Positions 9,255-17,990 of a DNA stretch of 64,000 nt are shown here, in pieces. The stretch's first letter is position 1, and every line of letters starts with the position of its first letter. Origin of the DNA: Gilliamella sp. Pas-s25 (GTDB taxonomy: Bacteria; Pseudomonadota; Gammaproteobacteria; Enterobacterales; Orbaceae); NCBI RefSeq assembly GCF_009795885.1, contig NZ_WTEV01000001.1, positions 62,001 to 126,000 of the forward strand. The letters run 5' to 3'. The notes beneath the pieces are model-generated. The model made no database searches. It was not told where the DNA came from and worked only from the letters and a program-made list of their open reading frames with translations. Made by a program: the position numbers and the translations under genes.

Positions 9255-11090
9255 TTAAATATTAGCCGCTAAAAATCCACCGCTTTGATGTTTCCACAGC
9301 TGGGCGTACAGTCCGTTTTTTATCAGTAATTCTTGGTGAGTTCCTTGCTCGATGATTTTACCTTGATCTATAACGACTAATCTATCCATTGCTGCAATGG
9401 TTGATAACCGGTGAGCAATGGCAATAACGGTTTTACCTTCCATTAAAGTGTATAGGCTTTCTTGAATGGCTTGTTCAATTTCAGAATCCAGCGCACTTGT
9501 TGCTTCATCTAATAATAAAATAGGGGCATTTTTAAGAATGACGCGAGCAATTGCAATACGCTGTCTTTGCCCACCAGATAATTTTATGCCTCGCTCACCA
9601 ACAAATGCGTCATACCCAGTTCTACCTTTTGCATCAATTAGCGTTTGAATAAAGGTATCAGCATGTGCTTTTTGGGCAGCTTCAATCATTTGTTCTTCAG
9701 TTGCGTGATTATTACCATAGAGCAAGTTTTCTCGTACTGTTCGATGCAATAAAGAAGTATCTTGTGTCACCATGCCAATTTGTGCTCGCAGGCTTTCTTG
9801 ACTCACAGCGGTAATATCTTGATCATCAATAACAATCTTGCCACTTTGTAAATCGTAAAAGCGAAGCAATAAATTGATAAGTGTTGATTTACCTGCCCCT
9901 GAACGACCAACTAATCCGATTTTTTCACCAGATTTAATTGTTAAATCTAAATTTTCAATGACTGAATGACTCTGTTTTTTGTCATAGGAAAAATAAATGT
10001 GTTTAAATTCGATTTTTCCTTGAGTAACATTAAGTGATGTTGCATTGGGGTGATCAACAACCGTTTTAGTTGCTGAAAAAGTATTAATACCGTCTTTAAC
10101 AACCCCAATATTTTCAAATAGGGCGGCTATTTCCCACATGATCCAATGCGAAAAACCATTTAAACGAAGTGCAACGGCTGTTGTTGTTGCAATTGCGCCA
10201 ACGCCAATTAATTTATCGGTCCATAACCACAGTGCAACGCCTGTGGTACTTAGTACTAACGAAATAGACAATAAGTGATTAACAATTTCAAAACTACTGA
10301 CTAGACGCATCTGTTTATTAACAGTCACTAAAAACTCATCCATTGATTCTTTAGCATATTTTGCCTCATTGCCTGCATGAGAAAATAGTTTTACTGTCAT
10401 AATGTTAGTATAGGCATCGGTTACTCGTCCTGTCATTGTAGAACGAGCATCAGCCTGCATACTAGCCACCTTACTTAATCGGGGAATAAAATAATACATA
10501 GCAATGCCATAAGTCAGACACCAACACATAAATGGCATTAATAACCAAATATCTAATTGGCCGATGATTGTTGCCATAGTAATAAACGAAATTAGGACAT
10601 AGATAAAAATATCCGCCACTAAAAAGCAAGTATCACGAACTGCTAGTGATGTTTGCATGACTTTTGCTGATATTCTTCCGGCAAACTCATCTTGAAAAAA
10701 GCGCATACTTTGATTAAGTACTAGTCGATGTAGATTCCAGCGCATTCGCATTGGAAAATTCCCTGCTAGGCACTGATGTTTAATAATCGTTTGTAGTCCA
10801 ATGATAATGGTACTTGCGAAGATGGTTAAGGCTAATAAGACTAATGTTGCTTTTTCTTGTTGCCAAAATTGGCTAGGTTCAACAACTGCAAGCCAATCAA
10901 TGACTTTACCAAGGGCTGCGTATAAAAAGGCTTCAAAAGCTCCACCTAATGCACTAAAAATAATTAATAATAGTAGAAATAAACGAGTTCCTTTAGTTGA
11001 TTGCCATATGAAACTAAAAAAGTTTTTAGCCATAGGCTCTGGTTCATCTGTCGGATAAGATGACACCAATTTTTCGAAGAATTGATACAT
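9255..11090 (-). CDS. ABC exporter, fused membrane and ATPase domains (MsbA/multidrug type)
   Basis: Half-transporter of the type IV exporter fold, acting as a homo- or heterodimer in the inner membrane. The 611 residues begin with a membrane domain (about residues 30-330, six hydrophobic helices). The ATPase domain has Walker A GRSGAGKST, signature LSGGQRQR, Walker B ILLLDEATSALD and the switch His in IAIAHRLST. It lacks specific MsbA or CydCD hallmarks, so the substrate cannot be named; a drug, lipid or peptide is possible. It stands alone, without a second half-transporter gene, favouring a homodimer. Confidence 0.88.
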   Translation of the reverse strand: MYQFFEKLVSSYPTDEPEPMAKNFFSFIWQSTKGTRLFLLLLIIFSALGGAFEAFLYAALGKVIDWLAVVEPSQFWQQEKATLVLLALTIFASTIIIGLQTIIKHQCLAGNFPMRMRWNLHRLVLNQSMRFFQDEFAGRISAKVMQTSLAVRDTCFLVADIFIYVLISFITMATIIGQLDIWLLMPFMCWCLTYGIAMYYFIPRLSKVASMQADARSTMTGRVTDAYTNIMTVKLFSHAGNEAKYAKESMDEFLVTVNKQMRLVSSFEIVNHLLSISLVLSTTGVALWLWTDKLIGVGAIATTTAVALRLNGFSHWIMWEIAALFENIGVVKDGINTFSATKTVVDHPNATSLNVTQGKIEFKHIYFSYDKKQSHSVIENLDLTIKSGEKIGLVGRSGAGKSTLINLLLRFYDLQSGKIVIDDQDITAVSQESLRAQIGMVTQDTSLLHRTVRENLLYGNNHATEEQMIEAAQKAHADTFIQTLIDAKGRTGYDAFVGERGIKLSGGQRQRIAIARVILKNAPILLLDEATSALDSEIEQAIQESLYTLMEGKTVIAIAHRLSTIAAMDRLVVIDQGKIIEQGTHQELLIKNGLYAQLWKHQSGGFLAANI

Positions 11091-11343
11091 ATTTAGACCT
11101 AATTAATAATAAGGTTTTCTTTGATTATATTGTCAATGATATAGAAAAATGGGGTGAGTGCAAATAGCTATAAATTGTTTTTACACTCAAATTTTAAATG
11201 AAATTTAAATAAGTATTACTTAGCTATATACTTGTTATTTATAAATTTATCAATATCAAAGAAGTTAGTGAGGAAATAAAGTGTTTCATATTTCCCCGTT
11301 TTTTGATTATATCTTGAAAGTTAATATATAGCGATTAGTTGTT

Positions 11344-12033
11344 CTAAAAAATGTCTTTAATAATAAGCACCACTCGCCCAACAATATGGTATTTATGAAA
11401 ATCTATCTTGGAAACTTCAATAGTTGGATGTTGGCTATTATTACAAATTAATAACCACCCATCGAGTGTTAAACGTACTTTTCTTAAAAAGGTAATATCT
11501 TCATATTCAATTAGGTATATTGCACCATCAACAATATCAGTTATTTCAGTGTTTAAAATTAGCCCGTTATTGTTTTCTATTTCTGGCGACATTAAATCGC
11601 CTTTTGCCCAGTATATAATTAATTTTTTAGCATCTAAACCGCGATGCTTAGCCCAACCCTCAATAATAGGATAGTTCATTAATGGCGGTGTTTCTCTAAC
11701 AAAACGTTCCTTTTGCGCTTCTTCTTTGGTTGGTAATTGTTTTTTATAAACAGGGATTCGATAAATATTTTCGTTGTAAACATCTTCTTCATTTTTAGAA
11801 TCTACAAATTCTAGCCTATGTCCAGTGGCCAGCCAATTGAAAGAAACATTACATTTTTCAGCAATGACTTCTAAACGGGTAAGCGATGGGTACGTTTTAC
11901 CAGATAGGTAATCTCTAATTACTGTTTCTGACATATCGCATTTTTTCGCGAATGCAGAAACAGATAAACCTTGCATTGAGCTGTGTAATCTATCTTTGAA
12001 AGTTTTAACATTATTATTTTTAATTGAATTCAT
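11344..12033 (-). CDS. Phage-type HTH repressor with degenerate S24 (LexA/CI-like) domain
   Basis: Residues 10-70 form a Cro/CI-type helix-turn-helix (SAFAKKCDMSETVIRDYLSGKTYPS). Residues 130-229 resemble the C-terminal S24 autoprotease and dimerisation domain of CI/LexA repressors. The motif that should carry the catalytic Ser (GDSMxP) reads GDLMSP, with Leu in place of Ser. The usual catalytic Lys region reads FLRKVRL, so the dyad appears lost and self-cleavage is unlikely. It may therefore be a constitutive, domesticated phage repressor. No other phage genes are adjacent. The long T-rich region upstream could hold its operators; targets are unknown. Confidence 0.75.
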   Translation of the reverse strand: MNSIKNNNVKTFKDRLHSSMQGLSVSAFAKKCDMSETVIRDYLSGKTYPSLTRLEVIAEKCNVSFNWLATGHRLEFVDSKNEEDVYNENIYRIPVYKKQLPTKEEAQKERFVRETPPLMNYPIIEGWAKHRGLDAKKLIIYWAKGDLMSPEIENNNGLILNTEITDIVDGAIYLIEYEDITFLRKVRLTLDGWLLICNNSQHPTIEVSKIDFHKYHIVGRVVLIIKDIF

Positions 12034-12430
12034 CTTTGATCCATTATTTATCGCATAAATTCATCAATTATAGTGCATTTTTTTGTGATTTTGTATATGA
12101 AAATAGTATATAAAATCAATTAAATGGTTTTTATTCTAGGTTAATGTGCTTTTTTAATTTTATATATTCGATTTTATGTTGTTTTTTCGTTTTTTAATAT
12201 AAGAATGATCGTGTTGTTAAAAAAAATGATTATTTTTTGTTTTTTCTGCTTGATTTCTTGTATTTTTCTGTGAATTTTGTTTATTTTAATGTTTTGTAAG
12301 TGTTTTTTTTATTAAATTTGATTTTTATCAGGTGGTTGTTTATGGTTTGTTTTTGCTTATTATTATGTTTTTATTCAATTTGTTTATTTTTTGTGAGGTG
12401 GTTAAATAAGATAAAAAACAAATAAAAACG
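12034..12430. other. Long T-rich, C-poor intergenic stretch
   Basis: About 400 bp without any plausible gene in either direction. The + strand is dominated by T and G with repeated runs of 6-8 T and very few C, most marked from about 12120 to 12420. It also holds two similar AGGTGGTT words (near 12331 and 12397). It separates the phage-type repressor from the candidate small RNA and tatA. Function unknown; repressor operators or a bent-DNA/H-NS-type region are possible. Confidence 0.5.
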
Positions 12431-12458
12431 TTGACTAAAGCGAAAAAAAATGGATAAT
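12431..12458 (+). promoter_or_regulatory. Sigma70-like promoter for candidate small RNA
   Basis: TTGACT at 12431-12436 and GATAAT at 12453-12458 are separated by 16 bp (or ATAATA with 17), close to consensus. No open reading frame with a ribosome-binding site follows before the terminator at 12516-12546. Confidence 0.55.
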
Positions 12459-12464
12459 AAGCAG

Positions 12465-12546
12465 GGTAAGGATTTTTCATTGTTTTCTTTCCTTATATTC
12501 CTTATATTTCATGTTGGCCTGTATAATTTTATACAGGTCTTTTTTA
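12465..12546 (+). ncRNA. Candidate small RNA of about 80 nt
   Basis: Predicted from a near-consensus promoter (12431-12458) and a strong intrinsic terminator. In the terminator, CCTGTATA (12518-12525) pairs with TATACAGG (12530-12537), extended by G-C and G-U pairs, and is followed by seven T. The body contains a pyrimidine-rich single-stranded stretch around 12485-12508 (CTTTCCTTATATTCC). That stretch could pair with Shine-Dalgarno sequences, as in Hfq-type regulators. It does not match any small RNA I recognise. Start and end are inferred from these signals only. Confidence 0.5.
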
Positions 12547-12659
12547 TTCTCTAACTATTCATGAAATCACGTCACAAAAAGAGTATAATAAACATTTTAT
12601 AAAATCTATTTTAAAGCCTACCTTAAATAGAGCGTTATATTTATTGAGAGGATTTGATT

Positions 12660-12836
12660 ATGTCTTTTAGCATTCCACATCTTTTAGTGTTTTTGGCCGT
12701 AGTTATTTTATTATTTGGCACTAAAAAATTGCGTAATTTAGGTTCGGATCTGGGTTCAGCATTAAAAGGCTTTAAAAAAGCGATGAATGATGACGAAGTT
12801 GAATCAAAACATGATGATAAGTTAGATAATAAATAG
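12660..12836 (+). CDS. tatA: Sec-independent translocase subunit TatA/TatE, stand-alone
   Basis: Small inner-membrane component that assembles the twin-arginine translocation pore. The chosen ATG gives 58 residues; a TTG two codons earlier is ignored because a GAGAGG ribosome-binding site is better spaced for the ATG. It shows an N-terminal membrane helix ([15 protein letters not shown]), then the TatA hinge and amphipathic helix with [24 protein letters not shown], then a short acidic tail. It is shorter than E. coli TatA (89) and nearer to TatE (67). tatB and tatC are absent nearby; ubiI begins 15 bp downstream and may be cotranscribed. A TATAAT lies at 12584-12589. Confidence 0.88.
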   Translation: MSFSIPHLLVFLAVVILLFGTKKLRNLGSDLGSALKGFKKAMNDDEVESKHDDKLDNK

Positions 12837-12850
12837 TTGTATTTATTGGT

Positions 12851-14035
12851 ATGAATATTCATTTTGATGTAGCAATTGTCGGTGGTGGGTTAGTGGGTTT
12901 AGCAACGGCCTGCGCACTTAGTCAATATGCGCTAAACATTGCAATTATAGATACTAAAATTCATCAGCATGCATCCTTGTCACATGAAGAAGTTGGTATT
13001 AGAGCTTCAGCCATTAATGGTGCAAGTCAACGGTATTTTTCGCAAATCGGTATATGGGATGATCTGTGCGCTAGTCACCGTGTGCAAGAGTTTACCGAAA
13101 TAGGTGTATGGGAAAAATATGGTCAAGCTCATTTGTCTGCTCATGCTAAAGATTATGGTTATTCAAATCTTGGATATATAATCGAAAATAATGTTATTTC
13201 TCATTATCTTTACCAATATGCTAAAAAGTGTTCCAATATTCATTTTTATAGTTTTGAAGCAATTGATTGTACATTTAATGACGATTTTGCCTTTTTGACA
13301 CTTGCAGATAAAACTGTTTTACAATCTAAATTAATGATTGGTGCTGATGGTGCTCATTCTTGGGTACGTAGATGCAAAAATATTCCTGTTTTTGAACGCG
13401 ATTATCTTCATCATGCTGTTATTACAACTGTTGAAACTGAGTATCCACATCAATCTTGTGCTAGACAAGTGTTTTATCCTAATGGAATTATCGCTTTTCT
13501 TCCGCTTTGGGATGCCAATAAAAGTTGCTTAGTTTGGTCGACTAAACCAGATAATGCGGCAAATTTAACCACGCTTTGTGAATCTGAATTTGCAAATCAA
13601 TTACTAGCGTTAACGGGCGATAAAGTAGGCAAGTGCCAATTAATTAATCCGCGCATGGTATTTCCATTAAAAGCGCGTTTTGCCAAACAATTTGTTAGAC
13701 ATCGCTTAGTACTGATTGGTGATGCTGCGCACACGATTCATCCTTTAGCTGGACAAGGTGTGAATTTAGGGTTTCAAGACTCCGCTTTATTAGTTTCGAC
13801 CATTAAACAATTAATTGACACACAAAAAGATATCGGACTTGTAAATAATTTAAAGTCATTTGAGTTTAACCGTCGTAAAGATACGTTAGTGATGCTCACA
13901 GCCATGAGAACAATTCAAGATATGTTTAATGGAGATAATGTGCTGAAAAAGACATTAAGAACCATTGGCATGAATGCTATTAATCACAGTTCACTATTAA
14001 AAAAACAATTGATCAAATACGCTATGCATATTTGA
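12851..14035 (+). CDS. ubiI: FAD-dependent ubiquinone hydroxylase (UbiI-like)
   Basis: Aromatic-ring hydroxylase of the UbiH/UbiF/UbiI group, acting in aerobic ubiquinone biosynthesis. The 394 residues show the N-terminal FAD dinucleotide-binding motif VAIVGGGLVGLA, the middle IGADGAHSWVR motif, and the C-terminal GDAAHTIHPLAGQGVNLGF. Several segments (YSNLGYIIENNVI, HHAVITTVETEYPH, LVWSTKP) are closest to E. coli UbiI (VisC, C5 hydroxylase) rather than UbiH or UbiF. Assignment to UbiI is by recalled similarity and could be swapped with a paralogue. The ribosome-binding site is weak, and tatA lies 15 bp upstream, suggesting translational coupling or cotranscription. Confidence 0.82.
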   Translation: MNIHFDVAIVGGGLVGLATACALSQYALNIAIIDTKIHQHASLSHEEVGIRASAINGASQRYFSQIGIWDDLCASHRVQEFTEIGVWEKYGQAHLSAHAKDYGYSNLGYIIENNVISHYLYQYAKKCSNIHFYSFEAIDCTFNDDFAFLTLADKTVLQSKLMIGADGAHSWVRRCKNIPVFERDYLHHAVITTVETEYPHQSCARQVFYPNGIIAFLPLWDANKSCLVWSTKPDNAANLTTLCESEFANQLLALTGDKVGKCQLINPRMVFPLKARFAKQFVRHRLVLIGDAAHTIHPLAGQGVNLGFQDSALLVSTIKQLIDTQKDIGLVNNLKSFEFNRRKDTLVMLTAMRTIQDMFNGDNVLKKTLRTIGMNAINHSSLLKKQLIKYAMHI

Positions 14036-14048
14036 TTTAGGTCAACAT

Positions 14049-15260
14049 TTAGTTAATGTGATTTTTGTCAAAAAGTTTCAGGTAGCAATGCGTTTTAGTA
14101 TAAAAAAGCCAGCATATGATGCCTAATATTGCTAAAGACGTGCTTGCAATGATTATCGCTATCCATCCGTAATGACTAAATAAATAGGTCGAACCCACAG
14201 ATCCTAGCATTCCGCCAATAAAATAGCATACCATATAACCTGTATTCATTCGGCTGCGTGCTTCGGGTCTGATTTGATAAATAGCATTCATATTCGACAC
14301 ATGGGTAACTTGTACGGCTAAATCTAACAAAATTACGCCGAAAATTAAGGCGAAAATTGAATATTGCGCTAACGATAGGGGTAACCAAGCTAACAGCAAT
14401 AAACATAATCCAATAGTGGTTGCAATAAAACCTTTGCCTTTGTCTGATAATTTTCCCACTATTGGTGATCCCATTGCACCAGCCGCACCAGCAAGTCCAA
14501 ATAAGCCAATAATAAAATCAGAATAGTGGTATGGTGCATTAGTTAGTAAGAAAGCAAGAGGTGTCCATAATAGTGAAAATAGTGCAAATGATATAATGGC
14601 TAATAGTGAACGAATTCTAAGTGTTGGCTCTTGTTTATATAATATAGCAATCGACCATAACAGCTTAAAATAATTAATGTTAATATCACAGCGGTAACTG
14701 GGTAGCGAAACCCAGAGTAATAGTGTCACAATGGCCATAATACCTGTTGCAATCCAATACACATCATGCCAATCGGCAATGGTTGAAATGGCACCCGCAA
14801 AGGTTCGACCCAATAAAATACCTAGTAACATACCACTCATTAATGTGCCCACGATTTTACCACGATGTTCTGGTCTTGATAATGTAGCTGCAAAAGGAAT
14901 TAAGACTTGTGCTACCGTTGAAAATAACCCTGTCATAGCTGTGCCTATTATAAGCATTTCTATATTTTGAGATAAAGCGCTTACCATCAGTCCACAAGTG
15001 GATAATATCATTAAAATAATAATCAATCTTTTACGCTCTAGTTTATCACCAAGTGGTGTGATAAAAAGTAAACCCACAGCATAACTAAATTGTGCTGCCA
15101 TAATGATTGATCCTGCATTTTCTACTTTTATATGCAGATTATTTGTAATCGAATGTAATAGCGGCTGAGCATAATAATTGCTAGCTATAGTAATACCAAT
15201 AGCAAATGCCATTAAAAACACTAAGTAGCCAGATAAGCTTTGATGTTGTTTGCTTTGCAT
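14049..15260 (-). CDS. Major facilitator superfamily transporter
   Basis: Inner-membrane secondary transporter of 403 residues with about 12 hydrophobic segments. It carries the MFS loop 2-3 signature (GDKLERKRLI) and a second related motif after helix 8 (GKLSDKGKG). It resembles proton-driven efflux transporters of the drug:H+ antiporter type, but no substrate can be inferred. It is convergent with ubiI and downstream of mutY on the same strand, separated by 68 bp. The last residues (KTHCYLKLFDKNH) are encoded by a copy of the intergenic repeat described at 14069-14107, so the reading frame appears to have run into that repeat. Confidence 0.85.
   Translation of the reverse strand: MQSKQHQSLSGYLVFLMAFAIGITIASNYYAQPLLHSITNNLHIKVENAGSIIMAAQFSYAVGLLFITPLGDKLERKRLIIILMILSTCGLMVSALSQNIEMLIIGTAMTGLFSTVAQVLIPFAATLSRPEHRGKIVGTLMSGMLLGILLGRTFAGAISTIADWHDVYWIATGIMAIVTLLLWVSLPSYRCDININYFKLLWSIAILYKQEPTLRIRSLLAIISFALFSLLWTPLAFLLTNAPYHYSDFIIGLFGLAGAAGAMGSPIVGKLSDKGKGFIATTIGLCLLLLAWLPLSLAQYSIFALIFGVILLDLAVQVTHVSNMNAIYQIRPEARSRMNTGYMVCYFIGGMLGSVGSTYLFSHYGWIAIIIASTSLAILGIICWLFYTKTHCYLKLFDKNHIN
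14069..14107. repeat. Short intergenic repeat, copy A
   Basis: Contains the shared block AAGTTTCAGG, then ATGCGTTTTAGTATAAAAA, also found at 36019-36060 and 46227-46265. In this copy the first palindrome is imperfect (AGTTTC/GTAGCA), and the sequence doubles as the 3' end of the MFS gene. The second small inverted repeat, TTTTA-GTA-TAAAA, is intact. Confidence 0.65.
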
Positions 15261-15328
15261 AACTTAATAGAGTAAAAAATAATGAGTAATTATATACTAA
15301 AAATAATGTAGATTCTGATAAATAGGCG

Positions 15329-16372
15329 TTAATAACTCGTTTGTTTTAATAAGTTATAAACAGGCGTTGCTAAGCCTATTTTGGCATTGTCAGAGTTAAG
15401 ATTATACCAATAGCCACAAGATTCATCCCAACATTTTGTATAATTAGTGATAACACAATGGATAGGAATAATGTCTAAGTGAAAATGGCTAAAGGTGTGG
15501 CGAAAAGCAACAAGTTGCTTTGGTTTTGTTGTTTCAATGCCTTGTTTTTTTAACCAGTCAGTTAATGCTTGCTTACTTGAAAACTGAGGTAAACAATATA
15601 GTCCTCCCCAAATACCCGATGGTGGTCTTTTTTCTAGCCAAATAGCTTGATGATATTCAAGCATTAAAAAATAGGCTGTTTTTTCAGGAATAGTCTTTTT
15701 AGGTTTTGGGGCTGGATATTGTTGCCAAGTTTCATTTTTATAGGCAAGGCAATGATTATGCAATGGGCATAAAGTGCACTTAGGTTTAGTGCGAGTACAA
15801 ACCATTGCGCCAATATCCATCATGGCTTGATTAAATTTTGCAACCTCTTTTTGAGGGGTAACTTGCTCACTTAATTGCCAGAGTTTATTTTCAACAGTTT
15901 TAATACCCGGCCAGCCTTCAACAGCAAAATATCGGGTTAAAACACGTTTTACATTGCCATCTAAAATTGGATAATGCTGATTTTGTGAAAGTGATAAAAT
16001 TGCTCCTGCAGTGGAACGCCCGACACCGGGTAGGGCGATGACATCGTCAAATTGTGTAGGGAACACGCCGTTAAACTGTTCGGCAATCATTTGTGCTGCT
16101 TTATGTAAATTTCGTGCCCTTGCATAATAACCAAGCCCTGTCCAAAGATGCAACACATCGTCAATTGGCGATGTTGCTAGGTCAGTAACCTTGGGAAATT
16201 GTTCAATAAAACGGTTAAAGTAAGGGATTACCGTTGCAACTTGAGTTTGTTGCAACATCACTTCTGATAACCAAACATGATAAGCGCTTTTTTCGATTTG
16301 CCAAGGTAGCGATTTTCTACCGTACAGTTCATACCAGTTAAGTACAGCTTGCGAAAACTGTTGCATAGTCAT
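15329..16372 (-). CDS. mutY: A/G-specific adenine glycosylase
   Basis: Removes adenine mispaired with 8-oxoguanine or guanine; part of the GO repair system. The 347 residues compare with 350 in E. coli. Present are the HhH-GPD fold with catalytic region [15 protein letters not shown] and LDGNVKRVL, the [4Fe-4S] cluster ligands in C-x6-C-x2-C-x5-C form ([17 protein letters not shown]), and the C-terminal MutT-like 8-oxoG recognition domain with [12 protein letters not shown]. The gene starts 6 bp after the pheA stop, indicating a pheA-mutY operon. A second in-frame ATG two codons downstream is an equally possible start. Confidence 0.97.
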   Translation of the reverse strand: MTMQQFSQAVLNWYELYGRKSLPWQIEKSAYHVWLSEVMLQQTQVATVIPYFNRFIEQFPKVTDLATSPIDDVLHLWTGLGYYARARNLHKAAQMIAEQFNGVFPTQFDDVIALPGVGRSTAGAILSLSQNQHYPILDGNVKRVLTRYFAVEGWPGIKTVENKLWQLSEQVTPQKEVAKFNQAMMDIGAMVCTRTKPKCTLCPLHNHCLAYKNETWQQYPAPKPKKTIPEKTAYFLMLEYHQAIWLEKRPPSGIWGGLYCLPQFSSKQALTDWLKKQGIETTKPKQLVAFRHTFSHFHLDIIPIHCVITNYTKCWDESCGYWYNLNSDNAKIGLATPVYNLLKQTSY

Positions 16373-16378
16373 AGTTAT

Positions 16379-17530
16379 TTACATTACAGCAACAATGGAA
16401 TCACTTGGATAGCATCCGAGCACCTTGGTATATAATGTCATTGTTGCTAGTTCTTTGAGTGCTGTTTGCATTTCATAAGAATGGATATTGCCTTGCAAAT
16501 CAATATAAAACATTTCTTCCCATGGTGTACCATGAATCGGACGTGACTCAAGCTTAGTCATGATGATGTTATGATTACGTAATACTAATAGTGCATCAAC
16601 TAAAGCACCTGCTTGTTGACCGGTCTTCATTAAAATTGTAGTTTTAGCTGGAATTTGATCCGAAACCTCAATCGGCTGACGAGCCAGCACAATAAACCGA
16701 GTAATGTTTTCTTTTTGATTGGCAAAGTTATGTTCAAGGACTTGCAGTCCATATAATTCACCGCCATCTTTATTACCCATTGCGGCAACATTAGGCTGAT
16801 TCAATTTTGCAACAGTTTCCATTGCTGACGATGTACTATCGCAGTATACAATCTTCCAATGTGGATAGCTTTCTAGAAAGTTACTGCATTGTTGGAATGG
16901 TTGTGGATGGCTATAAATGGTATCAATTTGTTCAATTTTTGAATTTGGCCCGGCAAGAACACAATGATCAATAGGTAAAGAAAGCTCACCAATAATGTGT
17001 AAATTGGTTTTTTGCAATAAATCATAAACTTCATTAATTGAGCCCGAGCTAGAATTTTCTATTGGTAAAATGCCATAATCTACAGCACCATTTTCGACTT
17101 GTTCAAAAATGTCTTTAAAGGTTGAACAGCTTAATTCAATCATTTCATCTAAATGAGCGCTTGCATAATGGCGTGCTGCGGAATGAGAATAAGATCCTTT
17201 TGGCCCTAAAAAAGCAACTTTGGCCGTGACAATAGTGCCGCGATTAAGTTTTTCTTGTAAGATTTTTTGTTGTAATAGTACAGAATCTTCGATAATTAAT
17301 TGATATAAGCGTTTAATGAATAGATCATCAAGATGATAATTTTTGCCTTGATTGATTAAAGCTTTTATGAGTAAACGCTCACGCTCAATATCACGTACCG
17401 GAATGTTTGCTTCAATTTTAGTATGAATTACTTGCGTTGAGAGTCTGCGACGTTCAGCAATAAGTTCTAACAACGTTTTATCTAGCTCATTAATCTTATC
17501 TCGTAAAGGTAATAAAGGGTTTGTAGTCAT
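16379..17530 (-). CDS. pheA: Bifunctional chorismate mutase/prephenate dehydratase
   Basis: Converts chorismate to prephenate and then to phenylpyruvate for phenylalanine synthesis. Residues 1-90 form the AroQ-type mutase domain ([28 protein letters not shown]). Residues 100-280 are the dehydratase ([23 protein letters not shown]). Residues 295-383 are the ACT regulatory domain, including the LESRPI Phe-binding motif and [15 protein letters not shown]. It is 383 residues long (E. coli 386). A TATAAT on the minus strand at 17563-17568 gives a leader of only about 25 nt, so the pheL leader-peptide attenuator of E. coli seems absent. Confidence 0.97.
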   Translation of the reverse strand: MTTNPLLPLRDKINELDKTLLELIAERRRLSTQVIHTKIEANIPVRDIERERLLIKALINQGKNYHLDDLFIKRLYQLIIEDSVLLQQKILQEKLNRGTIVTAKVAFLGPKGSYSHSAARHYASAHLDEMIELSCSTFKDIFEQVENGAVDYGILPIENSSSGSINEVYDLLQKTNLHIIGELSLPIDHCVLAGPNSKIEQIDTIYSHPQPFQQCSNFLESYPHWKIVYCDSTSSAMETVAKLNQPNVAAMGNKDGGELYGLQVLEHNFANQKENITRFIVLARQPIEVSDQIPAKTTILMKTGQQAGALVDALLVLRNHNIIMTKLESRPIHGTPWEEMFYIDLQGNIHSYEMQTALKELATMTLYTKVLGCYPSDSIVAVM

Positions 17531-17990
17531 TTTTATTAAATATTTTAAAAAAGATAGTTTGTATTATAACAAGCAAAAAAATAAAGACACCATCAAAGTC
17601 TATTTTTATGATAGAATAAAGGCATACCTACTAGTGGACTCGATATAACAAAAGTTTTTATTTTCTGTTTATTGTCATGATGTAAAAAGTGTCTAAATCA
17701 CCAAGATTTTTAGGTCATTATAATATATTCAAAAAATCTATCTCAAGTCTTTGGTATAAACGTGTAGCGTTTGTACAATATATTTACAAATCTTAACAAA
17801 AATCTAGTTTTTTACTTTCACACAACGGTTTTTTATTTATAATGCAAGTTCTATATGCTAATTTGTACAGTTCTTAATATCTGCATGGAAAAATATCATT
17901 AATGAATGATAAAAAAAGTACCTATAGAATTTTATTTTAGAAAATTGAAAATAAGTTAAAAAATTATCAAAAGGAATAGGTAATTATAAA
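17531..17990. other. Divergent intergenic region between pheA and adhesin-like gene
   Basis: Very AT-rich. It holds the likely pheA -10 box (TATAAT, minus strand, 17563-17568) and a TATAAT at 17838-17843 pointing to the adhesin-like gene, which would then have a leader of about 145 nt. No open reading frame, leader peptide or clear terminator is seen. Confidence 0.5.

Noticed and set aside
17531-17700. Possible pheL leader peptide and attenuator for pheA
   Set aside because: No Phe-rich short frame with a following terminator; the likely -10 box is only about 32 bp from the start codon.
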